Source: Amphritea sp.
GTDB taxonomy: Bacteria; Pseudomonadota; Gammaproteobacteria; Pseudomonadales; Balneatricaceae
DNA: 64,000 nt
Reading direction: 5' to 3'
Assembly (NCBI RefSeq): GCF_016744155.1
Contig: NZ_JADGEW010000009.1
Coordinates: 62,001 to 126,000, forward strand
Part shown: in pieces, positions 7,823-16,823 of the stretch
Numbering within the stretch: the stretch's first letter is position 1
Layout: every line of letters starts with the position of its first letter
Translations under genes and position numbers: made by a program
The notes under the pieces: generated by a model
The model's input: only the letters and a program-made list of their open reading frames with translations
Databases searched by the model: none
What the model was told of the DNA's origin: nothing

Positions 7823-9457
7823 ATGCGTACTGATAACGGGATGTTCCGAGGGATTGATCCTACGGTAACCCTAATCTCAAAAATACTAATCATCGGTTTT
7901 GTAGTAGTTTGTGGTGTTTTGGCAGATAAAGCCGGCGCTCTCTTTACTGAGATGTCCGGTAATATTCTGCACCACTTCAAATGGTTCTACCTGGTCATGG
8001 CATCCGGTATTCTGCTGTTTCTGCTTTATCTGATGATGAGTCGCTTCGGCAATATCACACTGGGTAAAGATGGCGAAAAGCCAGAATTCAGTATGGGCTC
8101 ATGGCTTTCAATGCTGTTCAGTGCCGGTATGGGTATCGGACTGCTGTTCTGGTCGGTTGCTGAACCGATGTGGCACTATGCCGGGAATCCGTTTTCAGTC
8201 ACCAGTCTAAGTGAAGAGTCAGCTCAAACTGCTATGCGGGTAAGCTTCTTCCACTGGGGTCTACATCCTTGGGCATTGTATATTATGACCGCACTGGGTC
8301 TGGCTTATTTTTCCTACCGCAAAGGTAAGCCTCTGACCATTCGCTCAGCCCTAATTCCACTTTTTGGCGAAGAGCGACTGAACAGCTGGCTGGGCAACGC
8401 CATCGATATAATGATCGTTGCCATCACTGCATTCGGCATCGCTACCTCCTTTGGTTTAGGCGTTGTCCAGATGAGCACCGGTATGGAGCGTCTGTTCGGT
8501 ATTGAGGTCAGTATCGGTAATCAGATAATTATGATTACCGTGATCTCAATGATCGCTATCCTGTCAGTAATGTCAGGTGTCGGCCGCGGAATTAAAATAC
8601 TGTCGGTATGGAACATGATCCTGTCGTTGGTAATTCTGGCCGGAGTTCTACTGTTCGGACCAACTCGCTATATTCTGCATACCTATCTTGAAGGCACCGC
8701 TGATTATGTTCAGAACATTGTCGGCCTGAGCCTTTGGAGTGATGCGCAAGCCGATTCCCAATGGCAAAATTGGTGGACCGCATTCTATTGGGCCTGGTGG
8801 CTAACCTGGGCACCTTTCGTAGGTATGTTCATTGCCCGAATCTCCCGTGGACGAACTATCCGTGAACTGATTGGCGGTGCGCTTATTGCCCCAACACTAT
8901 TCGGCTTCTTCTGGATCGCTACATTTGGCGGTGCAGCCCTGAACTATGAACATGCTGATCGTAAAGCCCATGAAGCCCAGGTTATTGAGCAACAACTGAC
9001 TGGTGAAGCAGCTGAATTCAAAGGCGGCGATATCCTACTGGCGACTAAGGCTGATTCTACTCAAGCAATCTTCACAATGTTCGACAAAATAGAAGAAACG
9101 TCTGGCGCTAGTGTAAGTACTATTCTCAGCGCACTGGCAACCTTGCTGCTGATTACGTACTTTGTAACATCGGCAGACTCAGGCACCTTGGTACTTTGTA
9201 CGTTAAGCTCACGAGGCAGCTTAGAGCCACCCCAGATCAGTCGCATAGCATGGGGAGTTATGGTAGGTGCAATTGCTGCAGGCTTACTCTGGGCCGGAGG
9301 ACTTAAAACAGTGCAAACAGCGACCATCTGTGCGGCCTTACCCGCTGCGATATTGGTTATCATGATGGCTATATCGATGCAGCGAGCATTACGCGATGAG
9401 CCAGTAGCCGGACTCAATCAAAACGAGAATGACGATGTGACAGTTTCAACAGTATAA
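7823..9457 (+). CDS. BCCT family betaine/onium compound transporter
   Basis: This integral membrane carrier of about 544 residues has roughly twelve hydrophobic segments. It contains the family blocks GMGIGLLFWSVAEPMWHY and, later, the aromatic box WWLTWAPFVGMFIARISRGR. The family moves glycine betaine, choline, carnitine, ectoine or DMSP with sodium or protons. An upstream in-frame start at 7745 exists, but GGAG at 7811-7814 is well placed for the ATG at 7823, and the upstream extension is polar with no counterpart in the family. The C-terminal tail is short, which argues for catabolic uptake rather than the osmosensing long-tailed type. It follows the dddP-like gene on the same strand. Confidence 0.88.
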   Translation: MRTDNGMFRGIDPTVTLISKILIIGFVVVCGVLADKAGALFTEMSGNILHHFKWFYLVMASGILLFLLYLMMSRFGNITLGKDGEKPEFSMGSWLSMLFSAGMGIGLLFWSVAEPMWHYAGNPFSVTSLSEESAQTAMRVSFFHWGLHPWALYIMTALGLAYFSYRKGKPLTIRSALIPLFGEERLNSWLGNAIDIMIVAITAFGIATSFGLGVVQMSTGMERLFGIEVSIGNQIIMITVISMIAILSVMSGVGRGIKILSVWNMILSLVILAGVLLFGPTRYILHTYLEGTADYVQNIVGLSLWSDAQADSQWQNWWTAFYWAWWLTWAPFVGMFIARISRGRTIRELIGGALIAPTLFGFFWIATFGGAALNYEHADRKAHEAQVIEQQLTGEAAEFKGGDILLATKADSTQAIFTMFDKIEETSGASVSTILSALATLLLITYFVTSADSGTLVLCTLSSRGSLEPPQISRIAWGVMVGAIAAGLLWAGGLKTVQTATICAALPAAILVIMMAISMQRALRDEPVAGLNQNENDDVTVSTV

Positions 9458-9473
9458 GCTAATGTAGAAATAC

Positions 9474-9502
9474 AGCCCGTGGCCTGAAACGCACGGGCTT
9501 TT
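9474..9502 (+). terminator. Rho-independent terminator after BCCT gene
   Basis: AGCCCGT at 9474-9480 pairs with ACGGGCT at 9493-9499 and is followed by TTTT. It lies 17 bases after the carrier stop codon and separates it from the LysR gene. Confidence 0.8.
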
Positions 9503-9583
9503 CTGCTTATAAGCCATACTAATAAATATAATTATGAAACAGATAACATTATTCAACAATGCCATTTAAGGTGAGGACAAATC

Positions 9584-10489
9584 ATGCCGATTAAACCATT
9601 ACCACCTTTAAATAGCCTGGTAGCATTCGAGGCTGCCGCCCGCCACCTTAGCTTTACCCGTGCCGCAGATGACCTCTGTGTCACTCAAGGCGCTATCAGT
9701 CGACAAGTACGTCATTTGGAAGACTATCTCGGCCGGGAACTTTTCATTCGTGAAAAACGTTCACTTTCACTTACCCAGACCGGAGTTGAATACTATGGCA
9801 GTATTCAACAATCCTTGTTACTGATAGCCAATGCCACCGGTGACATTCTCCAGTGGCAGGGAGATCAGCAGGTTACCGTGATCACTACGAATGCAATGGC
9901 TTCGTTCTGGTTGTTGCCCCGTTTCACTGAATTCCAAGAACTCCATCCAGAAATTGATCTGCGCATACTAGCCGTTGATTCAATCGGAGATGTGAAAAAC
10001 AGTGAGTTTGATATCGCCCTGTTCTACTGCCGAACTCCTCCTCCTTATTTGGAAGCTACACCTCTATTTAGCGAAACAGTTTTCCCAGTCTGTAGCCCGA
10101 CATATCTGAACAAGCACCCTGATTTTAAACAACCCGAAAATCTGCTTAAAGGCACTTTGCTGTCATTAGAGATTAACGAGGAGTGGGTGACCTGGCAGGA
10201 CTGGTTCAAAGAATGTGGGATTAAGCATATGCCTGATGCTTGTCGTCGTTTAAATATCAACAATTACCCACTAGTAATTCAATCCGCGTTGAATGGCCAA
10301 GGTCTGGCGCTAGCATGGGATAATCTTGTCGATGATTATTTGGCCAGCGGTTTATTAGTAAAACCTGTTGATGAAATGATGGCCACGACTTCACAGTTTT
10401 ATATGTTACAGAAACCACAATCCATTCGACCCAAAAAAGGCGTAACCTGTTTCAGGGAATGGCTGCTATCGACAATTGGTAAACAATAA
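9584..10489 (+). CDS. LysR family regulator, GcvA-like
   Basis: A 301-residue LysR-type regulator. The N-terminal winged helix-turn-helix contains PPLNSLVAFEAAARHLSFTR and VTQGAISRQVRHLEDYLGR, the GcvA-type signature. The remainder is the periplasmic-binding-like effector domain (TTNAMASFWLLPRF and onward). GAGG lies about 10 bases before the ATG. It has its own transcription unit behind a terminator and is the only regulator in the cluster, so control of the oxygenase, M24 and carrier genes in response to the substrate or a product is the simplest inference. Confidence 0.85.
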   Translation: MPIKPLPPLNSLVAFEAAARHLSFTRAADDLCVTQGAISRQVRHLEDYLGRELFIREKRSLSLTQTGVEYYGSIQQSLLLIANATGDILQWQGDQQVTVITTNAMASFWLLPRFTEFQELHPEIDLRILAVDSIGDVKNSEFDIALFYCRTPPPYLEATPLFSETVFPVCSPTYLNKHPDFKQPENLLKGTLLSLEINEEWVTWQDWFKECGIKHMPDACRRLNINNYPLVIQSALNGQGLALAWDNLVDDYLASGLLVKPVDEMMATTSQFYMLQKPQSIRPKKGVTCFREWLLSTIGKQ

Positions 10490-10715
10490 TTCGCCCTACG
10501 AGAGCTATCAAGACATCACTACTTAACTGCCTCTGTAAAGACAGACTCAGAGACTAAACAAAACCTGACATAGTAGTGAATCCATTAGCCTTAAATAACT
10601 ATCTATTACGTTAAAAAAAACATGCGTATTTATATATGCAAATTCTGTACGCAGGGATAGTCATTAATATCTTCTGTAATCCATGGCCTGGCAAGTAATT
10701 TACCCCACCCTAAAA

Positions 10716-10758
10716 GCGTGCCGGTTCAAGACCCTGAATCAGTGGCCACTGGCACCAT
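10716..10758 (+). repeat. Short repeat, copy A (upstream of GGDEF gene)
   Basis: A 43-base element sharing a GGTTCAAGA core and a TCAGTG..CC..ACCAT end with 12283-12323. It can fold by pairing GTGCCGGT (10718-10725) with ACTGGCAC (10748-10755) and contains the perfect palindrome CAGTGGCCACTG at 10740-10751. Origin unknown. Confidence 0.45.
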
Positions 10759-10774
10759 AAACGTAAATCGATCG

Positions 10775-10801
10775 AGCCTGGCTTCTTAGCAGGGCTTTTT
10801 T
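10775..10801 (+). terminator. Terminator-like hairpin with bulge
   Basis: AGCCTG at 10775-10780 pairs with CAGGGCT at 10790-10796 with one bulged base, followed by five T. No gene ends immediately upstream; it directly follows repeat copy A, as if a former transcription unit ended here. Confidence 0.5.
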
Positions 10802-11019
10802 GTGCCTAACGTTTGGGTAGAGAAGCATAGGGGATTCGCTTTCTATAAGGGTTTCTTCTCATACTTAAAGGTGCACTGTTTTCATTCTCATAATGAGACA
10901 TTGAAAGACTGTTCAAGTGTAATTTTTTGTATTAATACATTATCAAGCATTCCATAATGGGCTTTCAGCGTGCTGCATGTTGCGATGCCACACGAATTTT
11001 ACAATGAAGTGGTTACGCT

Positions 11020-12246
11020 ATGCCTGAGCATTCGACTGGTCAAAAAGCATCAAATAAGCTGCTCAAATTGTTATTAAAGGCATCCATTATTTCATCAGCA
11101 TTAATCATAATCATTGTTGGTTATGCTGTATCCCTTCTCTACAGCCAGCATGTTTTAGAAGATGCTGAATATGATGCGATCAGCGTTGGTGAAGCTATCG
11201 TTTCACTTGAAAGACACCTACTCATCACTCTTGATGATCAGGACATAGAACGCCTTAACGTTACCTCAGATGGATTTAACAAGCTTGATGAGACGATGCA
11301 AAAGGCAATGGCACCTTTTGAAATTATTAAAATTAAGGTTTTTTCTAATGATGGTACGGTTGTATACAGTACCGATCATTCGATTATTGGTAAAAATGAC
11401 ATCAAGAACCCTCGATTGAAGATAGCGTTATCGGGTGGCATTAGCTCCAATCGGCAGAAAAAAGATGAGATCACAGATCTCCGTGGTGAGAAAAAATTTA
11501 ATGTCGATGTCGTAGAAACTTATATTCCGATTGTTAATAACAAGGGATCAATTATTGGCAGTTTTGAAGTCTATAAAGATGTAAGTTTTAGCAACCTAAA
11601 GAGCCAGGACGGAATAGAAAAATCACTAATTACGTTAACATTAGTCCTTATTATTGTTTTCAGCCTAAGCTTTCTAATCATTAGAGTCGCTGCGAAAGAG
11701 TTAAATCTGGCACAGGTTAAGCTTCACAAAATGGCGACCGAGGACCCATTAACTGGGCTAAAAAACAGGCCTGTCATCATAGAATCAGTTCAGGAAGAAA
11801 TTTCTCGTAACCAGAGGCGACAATCGAGTGGGGCTAGATACCCTTTTAGCCTGGTGATGATTGATGTTGATCATTTCAAGTCTATAAATGATCAGCATGG
11901 ACACCCTGTCGGGGACCAGGCTCTAGTCAAGATAACTGATACTATAAACTCAACCATTAGAGCTCATGATCTTATTGGCCGGTATGGGGGTGAAGAATTT
12001 CTTTTATTACTCCCTGATACCGACCTCGAAGGAGCAAAACCTATCGCTGAGAGAGTTCGCAAGAGCGTTGAGAACATAGACTTCCTAAGTGGAGACATAA
12101 GAATCCCACTCACTATCAGTTTAGGTGTTACTACTGTTATTGCTGACGATACTGACTATGATCAAGCAATTAAGAGTGCTGACAAAGCACTCTATCAAGC
12201 AAAAGATGCAGGACGAAACCAGGTTTCTGTTGTATTACAGCCATAA
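11020..12246 (+). CDS. Membrane diguanylate cyclase with periplasmic sensor domain
   Basis: This 408-residue protein has a transmembrane helix at about 19-43, a periplasmic region of about 160 residues and a second helix near 203-223. The periplasmic part contains FSNDGTVVYSTDHSIIGK and a later IPIVNNKGSIIGSFEVY, like Cache-type sensors. A GGDEF domain follows with TEDPLTGLKNR, DVDHFKSINDQHGH and the active-site variant GGEEF. An RxxD inhibitory site (RAHD) lies five residues before GGEEF, so product inhibition is expected. It makes c-di-GMP from GTP at the inner membrane in response to an unknown ligand. It stands alone between two copies of a short repeat. Confidence 0.88.
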   Translation: MPEHSTGQKASNKLLKLLLKASIISSALIIIIVGYAVSLLYSQHVLEDAEYDAISVGEAIVSLERHLLITLDDQDIERLNVTSDGFNKLDETMQKAMAPFEIIKIKVFSNDGTVVYSTDHSIIGKNDIKNPRLKIALSGGISSNRQKKDEITDLRGEKKFNVDVVETYIPIVNNKGSIIGSFEVYKDVSFSNLKSQDGIEKSLITLTLVLIIVFSLSFLIIRVAAKELNLAQVKLHKMATEDPLTGLKNRPVIIESVQEEISRNQRRQSSGARYPFSLVMIDVDHFKSINDQHGHPVGDQALVKITDTINSTIRAHDLIGRYGGEEFLLLLPDTDLEGAKPIAERVRKSVENIDFLSGDIRIPLTISLGVTTVIADDTDYDQAIKSADKALYQAKDAGRNQVSVVLQP

Positions 12247-12282
12247 GAAATTCGCTTTCAAAAAAGCTTAGCCGCCTTTAGA

Positions 12283-12323
12283 AGCCTGGCGGTTCAAGAT
12301 CAGGACTCAGTGCCTACTACCAT
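12283..12323 (+). repeat. Short repeat, copy B (downstream of GGDEF gene)
   Basis: Diverged second copy of the element at 10716-10758, in the same orientation, with roughly 30 matching positions by eye and a weakened hairpin. It lies 36 bases after the diguanylate cyclase stop codon. Confidence 0.4.
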
Positions 12324-12375
12324 TACTAGCCTGATTATCCCGCAACAGCAGTTAAGCTATGGGTTCTAGTAAGGT

Positions 12376-13266
12376 TTAGAGAAAACCTTCATTGCACAAT
12401 TTTTCATGTAGCGCTTTTATATGTGCTGGGCCAATCTCACAGCAGCCACCAATAATCGATGCTCCATCCCTTGCCCAGCCCATGGCATATTCTGCGTATT
12501 TTTGTGGACTCAAATCTTGACGTACTTCTAGTTGTTCAACAGTGCCACCCGGTTGCAACGGCCCTACCGAAACAAAGCCATTGGCATACGCACCAATCTT
12601 CTTATCCATACTGCGTAGTTGCGGCCAGCAACCATTAATAGCCTCGGGGTGACTGCAATTTAACAGAATCGCCTCAGCCCCCAGAGATGCGAGTACTTGC
12701 AGAGCTTCATTCAGCGCTTCACCACTGCGTAACTGCCCCGGATGGAAGTCACTAATGGTTAGCGCAACCCAGACGGGTTTGCCACTTTCCATTGCTGCAG
12801 TACAGGCTGCACGTGCCTCGTTTATTGAGGCCATCGTTTCGCACAAGAAAAGGTCACTGGCGGGTGATTGCAACTCAACAAGGCGACGATAAGCGTCAAG
12901 TGAATCATCGTAGGATAATGATACATCTGGGCGATAACTGGCGACCAGCGGTGGTAAACACCCCGCTATTTCAACATCTTTAGATTCAGCTAGTTCAATA
13001 GCGCCTAAAGCAGCATCCATAGCAGACCTGTGAAGCTTCTTTAACTGAGCAAGTTCATTTTCCCGTGCCAGGCGCTGTGGTGTCGCAGTATAGGTATTGA
13101 GTGTGATGACACGAGCTCCGCTCTTAATAAAATCAAGATGTAAATCTCGCACAATCGTTGGTTCATGCAGCATTATATCGGCAGACCAAAGAGGAGTCGT
13201 TTCACGAGAACTTCTGCGTAAAAGCTCCTGTCCCATGCCCCCATCAAGTAGTGTGATGTGATTCAA
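12376..13266 (-). CDS. mmuM: Homocysteine S-methyltransferase (MmuM/BHMT family)
   Basis: A 296-residue protein with the family N-terminus LLDGGMGQELLRR. Zinc-binding cysteines appear in LLNCSHPEAI and in the C-terminal GGCCEIGPAHI. It transfers a methyl group to homocysteine to make methionine. Donors in the family include S-methylmethionine, S-adenosylmethionine, glycine betaine and DMSP-like sulfonium compounds. The small size and motif spacing fit MmuM better than full-length betaine enzymes. A GGAGT/AAGGA stretch precedes the ATG at 13266. A methyl donor from the betaine/sulfonium cluster about 3 kb away is possible but unproven. It is a single-gene unit downstream of selO on the same strand. 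Confidence 0.8.
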   Translation of the reverse strand: MNHITLLDGGMGQELLRRSSRETTPLWSADIMLHEPTIVRDLHLDFIKSGARVITLNTYTATPQRLARENELAQLKKLHRSAMDAALGAIELAESKDVEIAGCLPPLVASYRPDVSLSYDDSLDAYRRLVELQSPASDLFLCETMASINEARAACTAAMESGKPVWVALTISDFHPGQLRSGEALNEALQVLASLGAEAILLNCSHPEAINGCWPQLRSMDKKIGAYANGFVSVGPLQPGGTVEQLEVRQDLSPQKYAEYAMGWARDGASIIGGCCEIGPAHIKALHEKLCNEGFL

Positions 13267-13406
13267 TCCTTTTTACTCCAGTCTTTGTCTATTGCCGTAT
13301 TATCACATTAAGGTGCTGACAAGTTCACGCATCACCTTAGTCAGAATCAAACAAGAAGCCTTAAGCTACCAACTATTACCACCAAGGCCTGTCATTTACC
13401 GAAAAC

Positions 13407-15128
13407 TCATGATGAACAGCTGTAATGCGACAAGCCACCGAGTTCTCTGAACTCAGAAGGCTTCAGCCTATAGAATTTCTCCTCCACCGCCTTCGATTGC
13501 TCAGCATAGGGCTGAGTCATGACTTCCTGCAGTTCCCGCACCAGAGCATAGCTACCTTCCGCAGCTTGTTGATACGCAGGCACAACCAGCCACTCTCGCC
13601 AACTGTATTTTGGATTAACTAGCTTCATCTGTTTAGAGAGTTTATCACGGGATTGGGACTGACTGCCGGTGAGTGATTTCCACTGTGTAAGCCACTCTGA
13701 CCAGCGTTGTTCCATCCCTTCGCGGTCAATCTCATAAGTCACTCCCTTATAGAAGCTTTTTTGGAGTGGGCCAATGTCATCAGGTAGACTCGAGAGCTCG
13801 CGGAAGAAGATGGTGTAATCAACATTCGTTTGCATCATCAGCGTTGCAAGTCCACTGAATAACACCGGATGGAAGCTCTCCAGCCCAAGTTTGGCAGCCC
13901 ACATCGCTTCCATGTCTCTTTGCATCACGTCAGCAAATCCGCTTCGAATCTCGTCGAGTTGTTGCAGAGCACCCGGATGCGACGCCAGCAACGGTCCCAA
14001 CGCCAGACAAAACATGTGGAAGTTACGTTCCGCTGCCGCGGGCTGGTTAAGGAACGAGAAGTGTTGGCCACCGCCTGTCCAGGGTTGATATTGCGGATCG
14101 AACATTTCGCAGAATCCGAATGGACCGTAGTCGAGGGTGAAACCACCGGCCGCACAATTGTCGCCGTTGAAGTTACCCTGGCAGTAACCAACACGTATCC
14201 AATTAGTCACCAGCGACGTAAGGCGACTGCGAAACTCACCCGCGAGCAACACCACTTTTTCGGCAATGGTTAGATTGTTATCTACGACCTCGCTGTACTC
14301 GCGATCAATCAAGTGCAATACAATTTTTTCGAGTTCTTCCATCGCTTTTGGGTGTTCTTGCTTACGAACACGACGACCGAAGAGCTCCAGTTGGCCGACT
14401 CGAATGAAGGACGGCGCAACGCGCGTCGAAATGGCGACCGCCTCAGATATCATCCTGTCGGGATCCTGCGAGCGCGAACCCTCAGAATACCAAGGCCGCT
14501 GGACCTTCTCCGTTTTGGACACGTACAAACTCAGCGACCGTGAGGTTGGCACGCCGAGCGCGTGCATATGCTCCTGTGCCAGAAATTCCCGGACACTTGA
14601 TCGCAGGACAGCACGACCGTCCGCGCCGCGGCAGTATGGCGTCCGACCGCCACCTTTTAGCTGCATTTCCCAGCGTTTACCGTTGATAACAGCCTCAAGT
14701 ACGGAAACAGCACGTCCATCACCGTATCCATTGCCAGTTTGGAACGGGCATTGATGGTAGTACTCAGTGCCATAGATGGAAAGTGCGTAGCCACAGGCCC
14801 AACCGACTTTACGCATCGGCGCAGGAACCTCTGAAATGTCGCCAGAGAACATCCGCACGAAGTCATCCGACTGTGCAATGCTGTCGGCAAAACCCAGTTC
14901 GCGGAAGAAACCCTTGCTGTGCGTGACGTACTCTGGATCTTTGATTGGCGTAGATTTGACCGGAACATAGTGACCCGTAAAGACCTGTCGCGGCACGTGG
15001 TCGACGCCGTTTGCTTTCGCGTCAGGATCGGCATTGAGAGTATCCATGAGCGAGTAGTTTGACAATTTTGCGAGATCGTCGAGCGTCTCAACGGTTGGCG
15101 GATTTTCCTGGGGCAGTTGATGTTTCAT
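13407..15128 (-). CDS. selO: SelO family protein AMPylase
   Basis: This 573-residue pseudokinase-fold protein of the SelO/YdiU family attaches AMP to protein hydroxyl groups. Diagnostic blocks are [28 protein letters not shown], the ATP-binding [26 protein letters not shown] and [21 protein letters not shown]. The C-terminus ends SCSS, the tail form in which animal SelO carries selenocysteine, so a cysteine version is present here. GAGG lies 7 bases before the ATG at 15128. It is transcribed alone or with mmuM. The family is linked to redox stress and glutathionylation. Its neighbours give no more specific hint. Confidence 0.9.
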   Translation of the reverse strand: MKHQLPQENPPTVETLDDLAKLSNYSLMDTLNADPDAKANGVDHVPRQVFTGHYVPVKSTPIKDPEYVTHSKGFFRELGFADSIAQSDDFVRMFSGDISEVPAPMRKVGWACGYALSIYGTEYYHQCPFQTGNGYGDGRAVSVLEAVINGKRWEMQLKGGGRTPYCRGADGRAVLRSSVREFLAQEHMHALGVPTSRSLSLYVSKTEKVQRPWYSEGSRSQDPDRMISEAVAISTRVAPSFIRVGQLELFGRRVRKQEHPKAMEELEKIVLHLIDREYSEVVDNNLTIAEKVVLLAGEFRSRLTSLVTNWIRVGYCQGNFNGDNCAAGGFTLDYGPFGFCEMFDPQYQPWTGGGQHFSFLNQPAAAERNFHMFCLALGPLLASHPGALQQLDEIRSGFADVMQRDMEAMWAAKLGLESFHPVLFSGLATLMMQTNVDYTIFFRELSSLPDDIGPLQKSFYKGVTYEIDREGMEQRWSEWLTQWKSLTGSQSQSRDKLSKQMKLVNPKYSWREWLVVPAYQQAAEGSYALVRELQEVMTQPYAEQSKAVEEKFYRLKPSEFRELGGLSHYSCSS

Positions 15129-15308
15129 AGAGGTACCTCATAACAGGAGTAGAGCGGCTGCTGCCCCGTGAATACAACATCATTACATTCTGGTGAAAAC
15201 GGGTAAAGAGCGACTAAAGAGAACAAATTTATTTGGCAAATAATGCATCAGAGTTCGCCTTATGAGTTATGACGCTCTCCATAAACAATCGTTACATCGA
15301 AACAAAGC

Positions 15309-15342
15309 AGAAAGGCCTGAAGCAATTGATTCAGGCCTTTCT
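15309..15342 (-). terminator. Strong hairpin terminator of the bufferin operon
   Basis: A perfect 13-bp inverted repeat (15309-15321 with 15330-15342, arm core AAAGGCCTGAA) with an 8-base loop lies 54 bases beyond the doxX stop. On the minus strand it runs into a T-rich stretch (CTTTCTGCTTTGTTT). Confidence 0.75.
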
Positions 15343-15395
15343 GGATAACAACGTTTCAAATACTCTTTTTAACTCAGAAAATCATTTAGCGGCTA

Positions 15396-15944
15396 TTATT
15401 TGGCAACAAGAGGTTTCGCATCTAACCCAAGTAATCTATCAATAGACAGAATTCCCGGACCACGCGCAACAATAACGAGTAAGGAAATTGCCCACCAGGA
15501 TGCTGGATTAATCCAGTGATCCCATGTTGGGAATACGGCCAGTTGAATAAACATTGTCATGCCTATCAGCCCTAACGCTGCAAAACGAGAAAATAAACCA
15601 ATAATAAGCAATATTGGCAGCACGACTTCAGCAATACCGGCAAACACAGCCAGCAATTCAATCATTCTCACCACAAATGAGCCTTCAACATACTCAAGTG
15701 TTTCAGGGTTACACAGCTGTAATGCTCCTGGTCTAACCGGGTCAGGACAGAAAAATTCATACATGAACAGGTCATATTTATCGACATTAAACTTTAAAAA
15801 ACCATCCCACTTACTTAGCCCGGAATCCAGGAAGACCTTAGCCACCATGAAACGGAGAGATAACAATGCCAGTGGCTCTAAAAACCGAGATAACTGCACG
15901 CCCAGTTGTACATAAAGTTCACGTAGTTTTCCTACCATACCCAT
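15396..15944 (-). CDS. DoxX family membrane protein of the bufferin operon
   Basis: A 182-residue protein with about four hydrophobic helices (for example 25-42, 88-110, 115-135 and 148-162) and the DoxX-like RFMVAKVFLDSGLSKWDGF start. DoxX/BufD-like proteins often end bufferin and other MNIO-peptide operons; their role may be redox or peptide handling at the membrane. The ATG at 15944 is 10 bases after the BufC stop and follows an AGGGA site, so it belongs to the same operon. An insert between helices one and two contains two cysteines (FFCPD, LQLCNP). Confidence 0.85.
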   Translation of the reverse strand: MGMVGKLRELYVQLGVQLSRFLEPLALLSLRFMVAKVFLDSGLSKWDGFLKFNVDKYDLFMYEFFCPDPVRPGALQLCNPETLEYVEGSFVVRMIELLAVFAGIAEVVLPILLIIGLFSRFAALGLIGMTMFIQLAVFPTWDHWINPASWWAISLLVIVARGPGILSIDRLLGLDAKPLVAK

Positions 15945-15953
15945 ATTAAGTCC

Positions 15954-16823
15954 CTAGTTATCATGATTGTATTTAGCCATATCAATTTCTAATATTTCAT
16001 TTTGTAGGCAGGCTGAGAAAACATCACTGACATCAAAATCATGCTCCAACGCTAAAGCGGCATCAAAGGCTCTCTCAAGCGCAGCACCCTCTCCTTGTAA
16101 AACTTGCATAAGGGATACTTCAGGGGTAGAAAGCAAGCGCGCTTGAACAGCACCCTGCACACGCCAAAACATCACGGTATCAACAGATAACGCGCCATCT
16201 GCCCGTTCTAACCCACTGTTATTTTTGTGTAATCCCTCAACGTCACTATTATCTATAGACTCAGCTTCACTTAAGTTAGTTTTTAATGCAATCCATTGAT
16301 TAAAAGTACCTATATTTACTTGAAGAAGCGCAACACTGGGGTTTAATTTCACAACGGCTTGAGTAAAATCACGGCCTCCTTCCACCAGCCATGAGATTTT
16401 TTCTGCTGTCAGCGTCTGCGTCGAGTCAGCGCTCATCAAGCTCATTAGCCATGCGTAATCTAAACGCGCCAAATCGACCAAACGTGGCGATAACTTTAAT
16501 GTCTCAGGCGGTGCTTCTAACGTCGCTATAAAATCACTCAGAAAGTCAGGAAAGTTCTGCCCATAGCCGACCAAAGTTCCTTTTTCAGGTGGGTAATGGT
16601 CCACATAAATACGAGCTATATTCTTAAAACTTTCACTCCCCGAAAACTTTTCGCACATAGGAAAGTTAGCGGATAGTGCATCAATACAGCCTTTATAAAA
16701 GCCATTACGATAGACAGACATTCGCTTTATATGCTCGTCATTAATACAAAAAGCATTCATACCACTGGCATCACCGGTACGCAGATAAACGGAAAATGCA
16801 TCAATATAAGGACTCAACGCCAT
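15954..16823 (-). CDS. bufC: BufC/HvfC-like DUF2063 protein
   Basis: A 289-residue cytoplasmic protein with the DUF2063 N-terminal helical domain (IDDEHI, MSVYRNGFYKGCIDALSANFP, DHYPPEKGTLVGYGQNFPDFL). In MNIO systems this protein is the partner that presents the precursor peptide to the maturation enzyme. I place the start at the ATG at 16823, overlapping the BufB stop as TGATG with GGAGG 7 bases upstream. A longer frame from 16874 would overlap BufB by about 50 bases and is less likely. Translational coupling to BufB is expected. Confidence 0.85.
   Translation of the reverse strand: MALSPYIDAFSVYLRTGDASGMNAFCINDEHIKRMSVYRNGFYKGCIDALSANFPMCEKFSGSESFKNIARIYVDHYPPEKGTLVGYGQNFPDFLSDFIATLEAPPETLKLSPRLVDLARLDYAWLMSLMSADSTQTLTAEKISWLVEGGRDFTQAVVKLNPSVALLQVNIGTFNQWIALKTNLSEAESIDNSDVEGLHKNNSGLERADGALSVDTVMFWRVQGAVQARLLSTPEVSLMQVLQGEGAALERAFDAALALEHDFDVSDVFSACLQNEILEIDMAKYNHDN

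Larger units (their letters stand above)
10490..11019. other. Gene-free 530-bp spacer
   Basis: No open frame here is convincing. The spacer holds repeat copy A at 10716-10758 and an imperfect terminator-like hairpin at 10775-10801. The 200 bases before the diguanylate cyclase are AT-rich and presumably hold its promoter. Confidence 0.5.

Noticed and set aside
10716..10758. tRNA-like ending (GGTTCAAGA then GGCACCA)
   Set aside because: The 5' half does not pair as an acceptor stem, T arm pairing fails, and no anticodon arm is visible. A tRNA gene is not supported.
13869..14754. Several open frames on the plus strand across the SelO gene
   Set aside because: They are antisense to a strongly conserved protein gene, have no ribosome sites and no family motifs; coding symmetry of the real frame explains them.
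13407..15128. Selenoprotein form of SelO
   Set aside because: The C-terminal tail encodes SCSS with a normal cysteine codon and normal stop, so no selenocysteine insertion is required.
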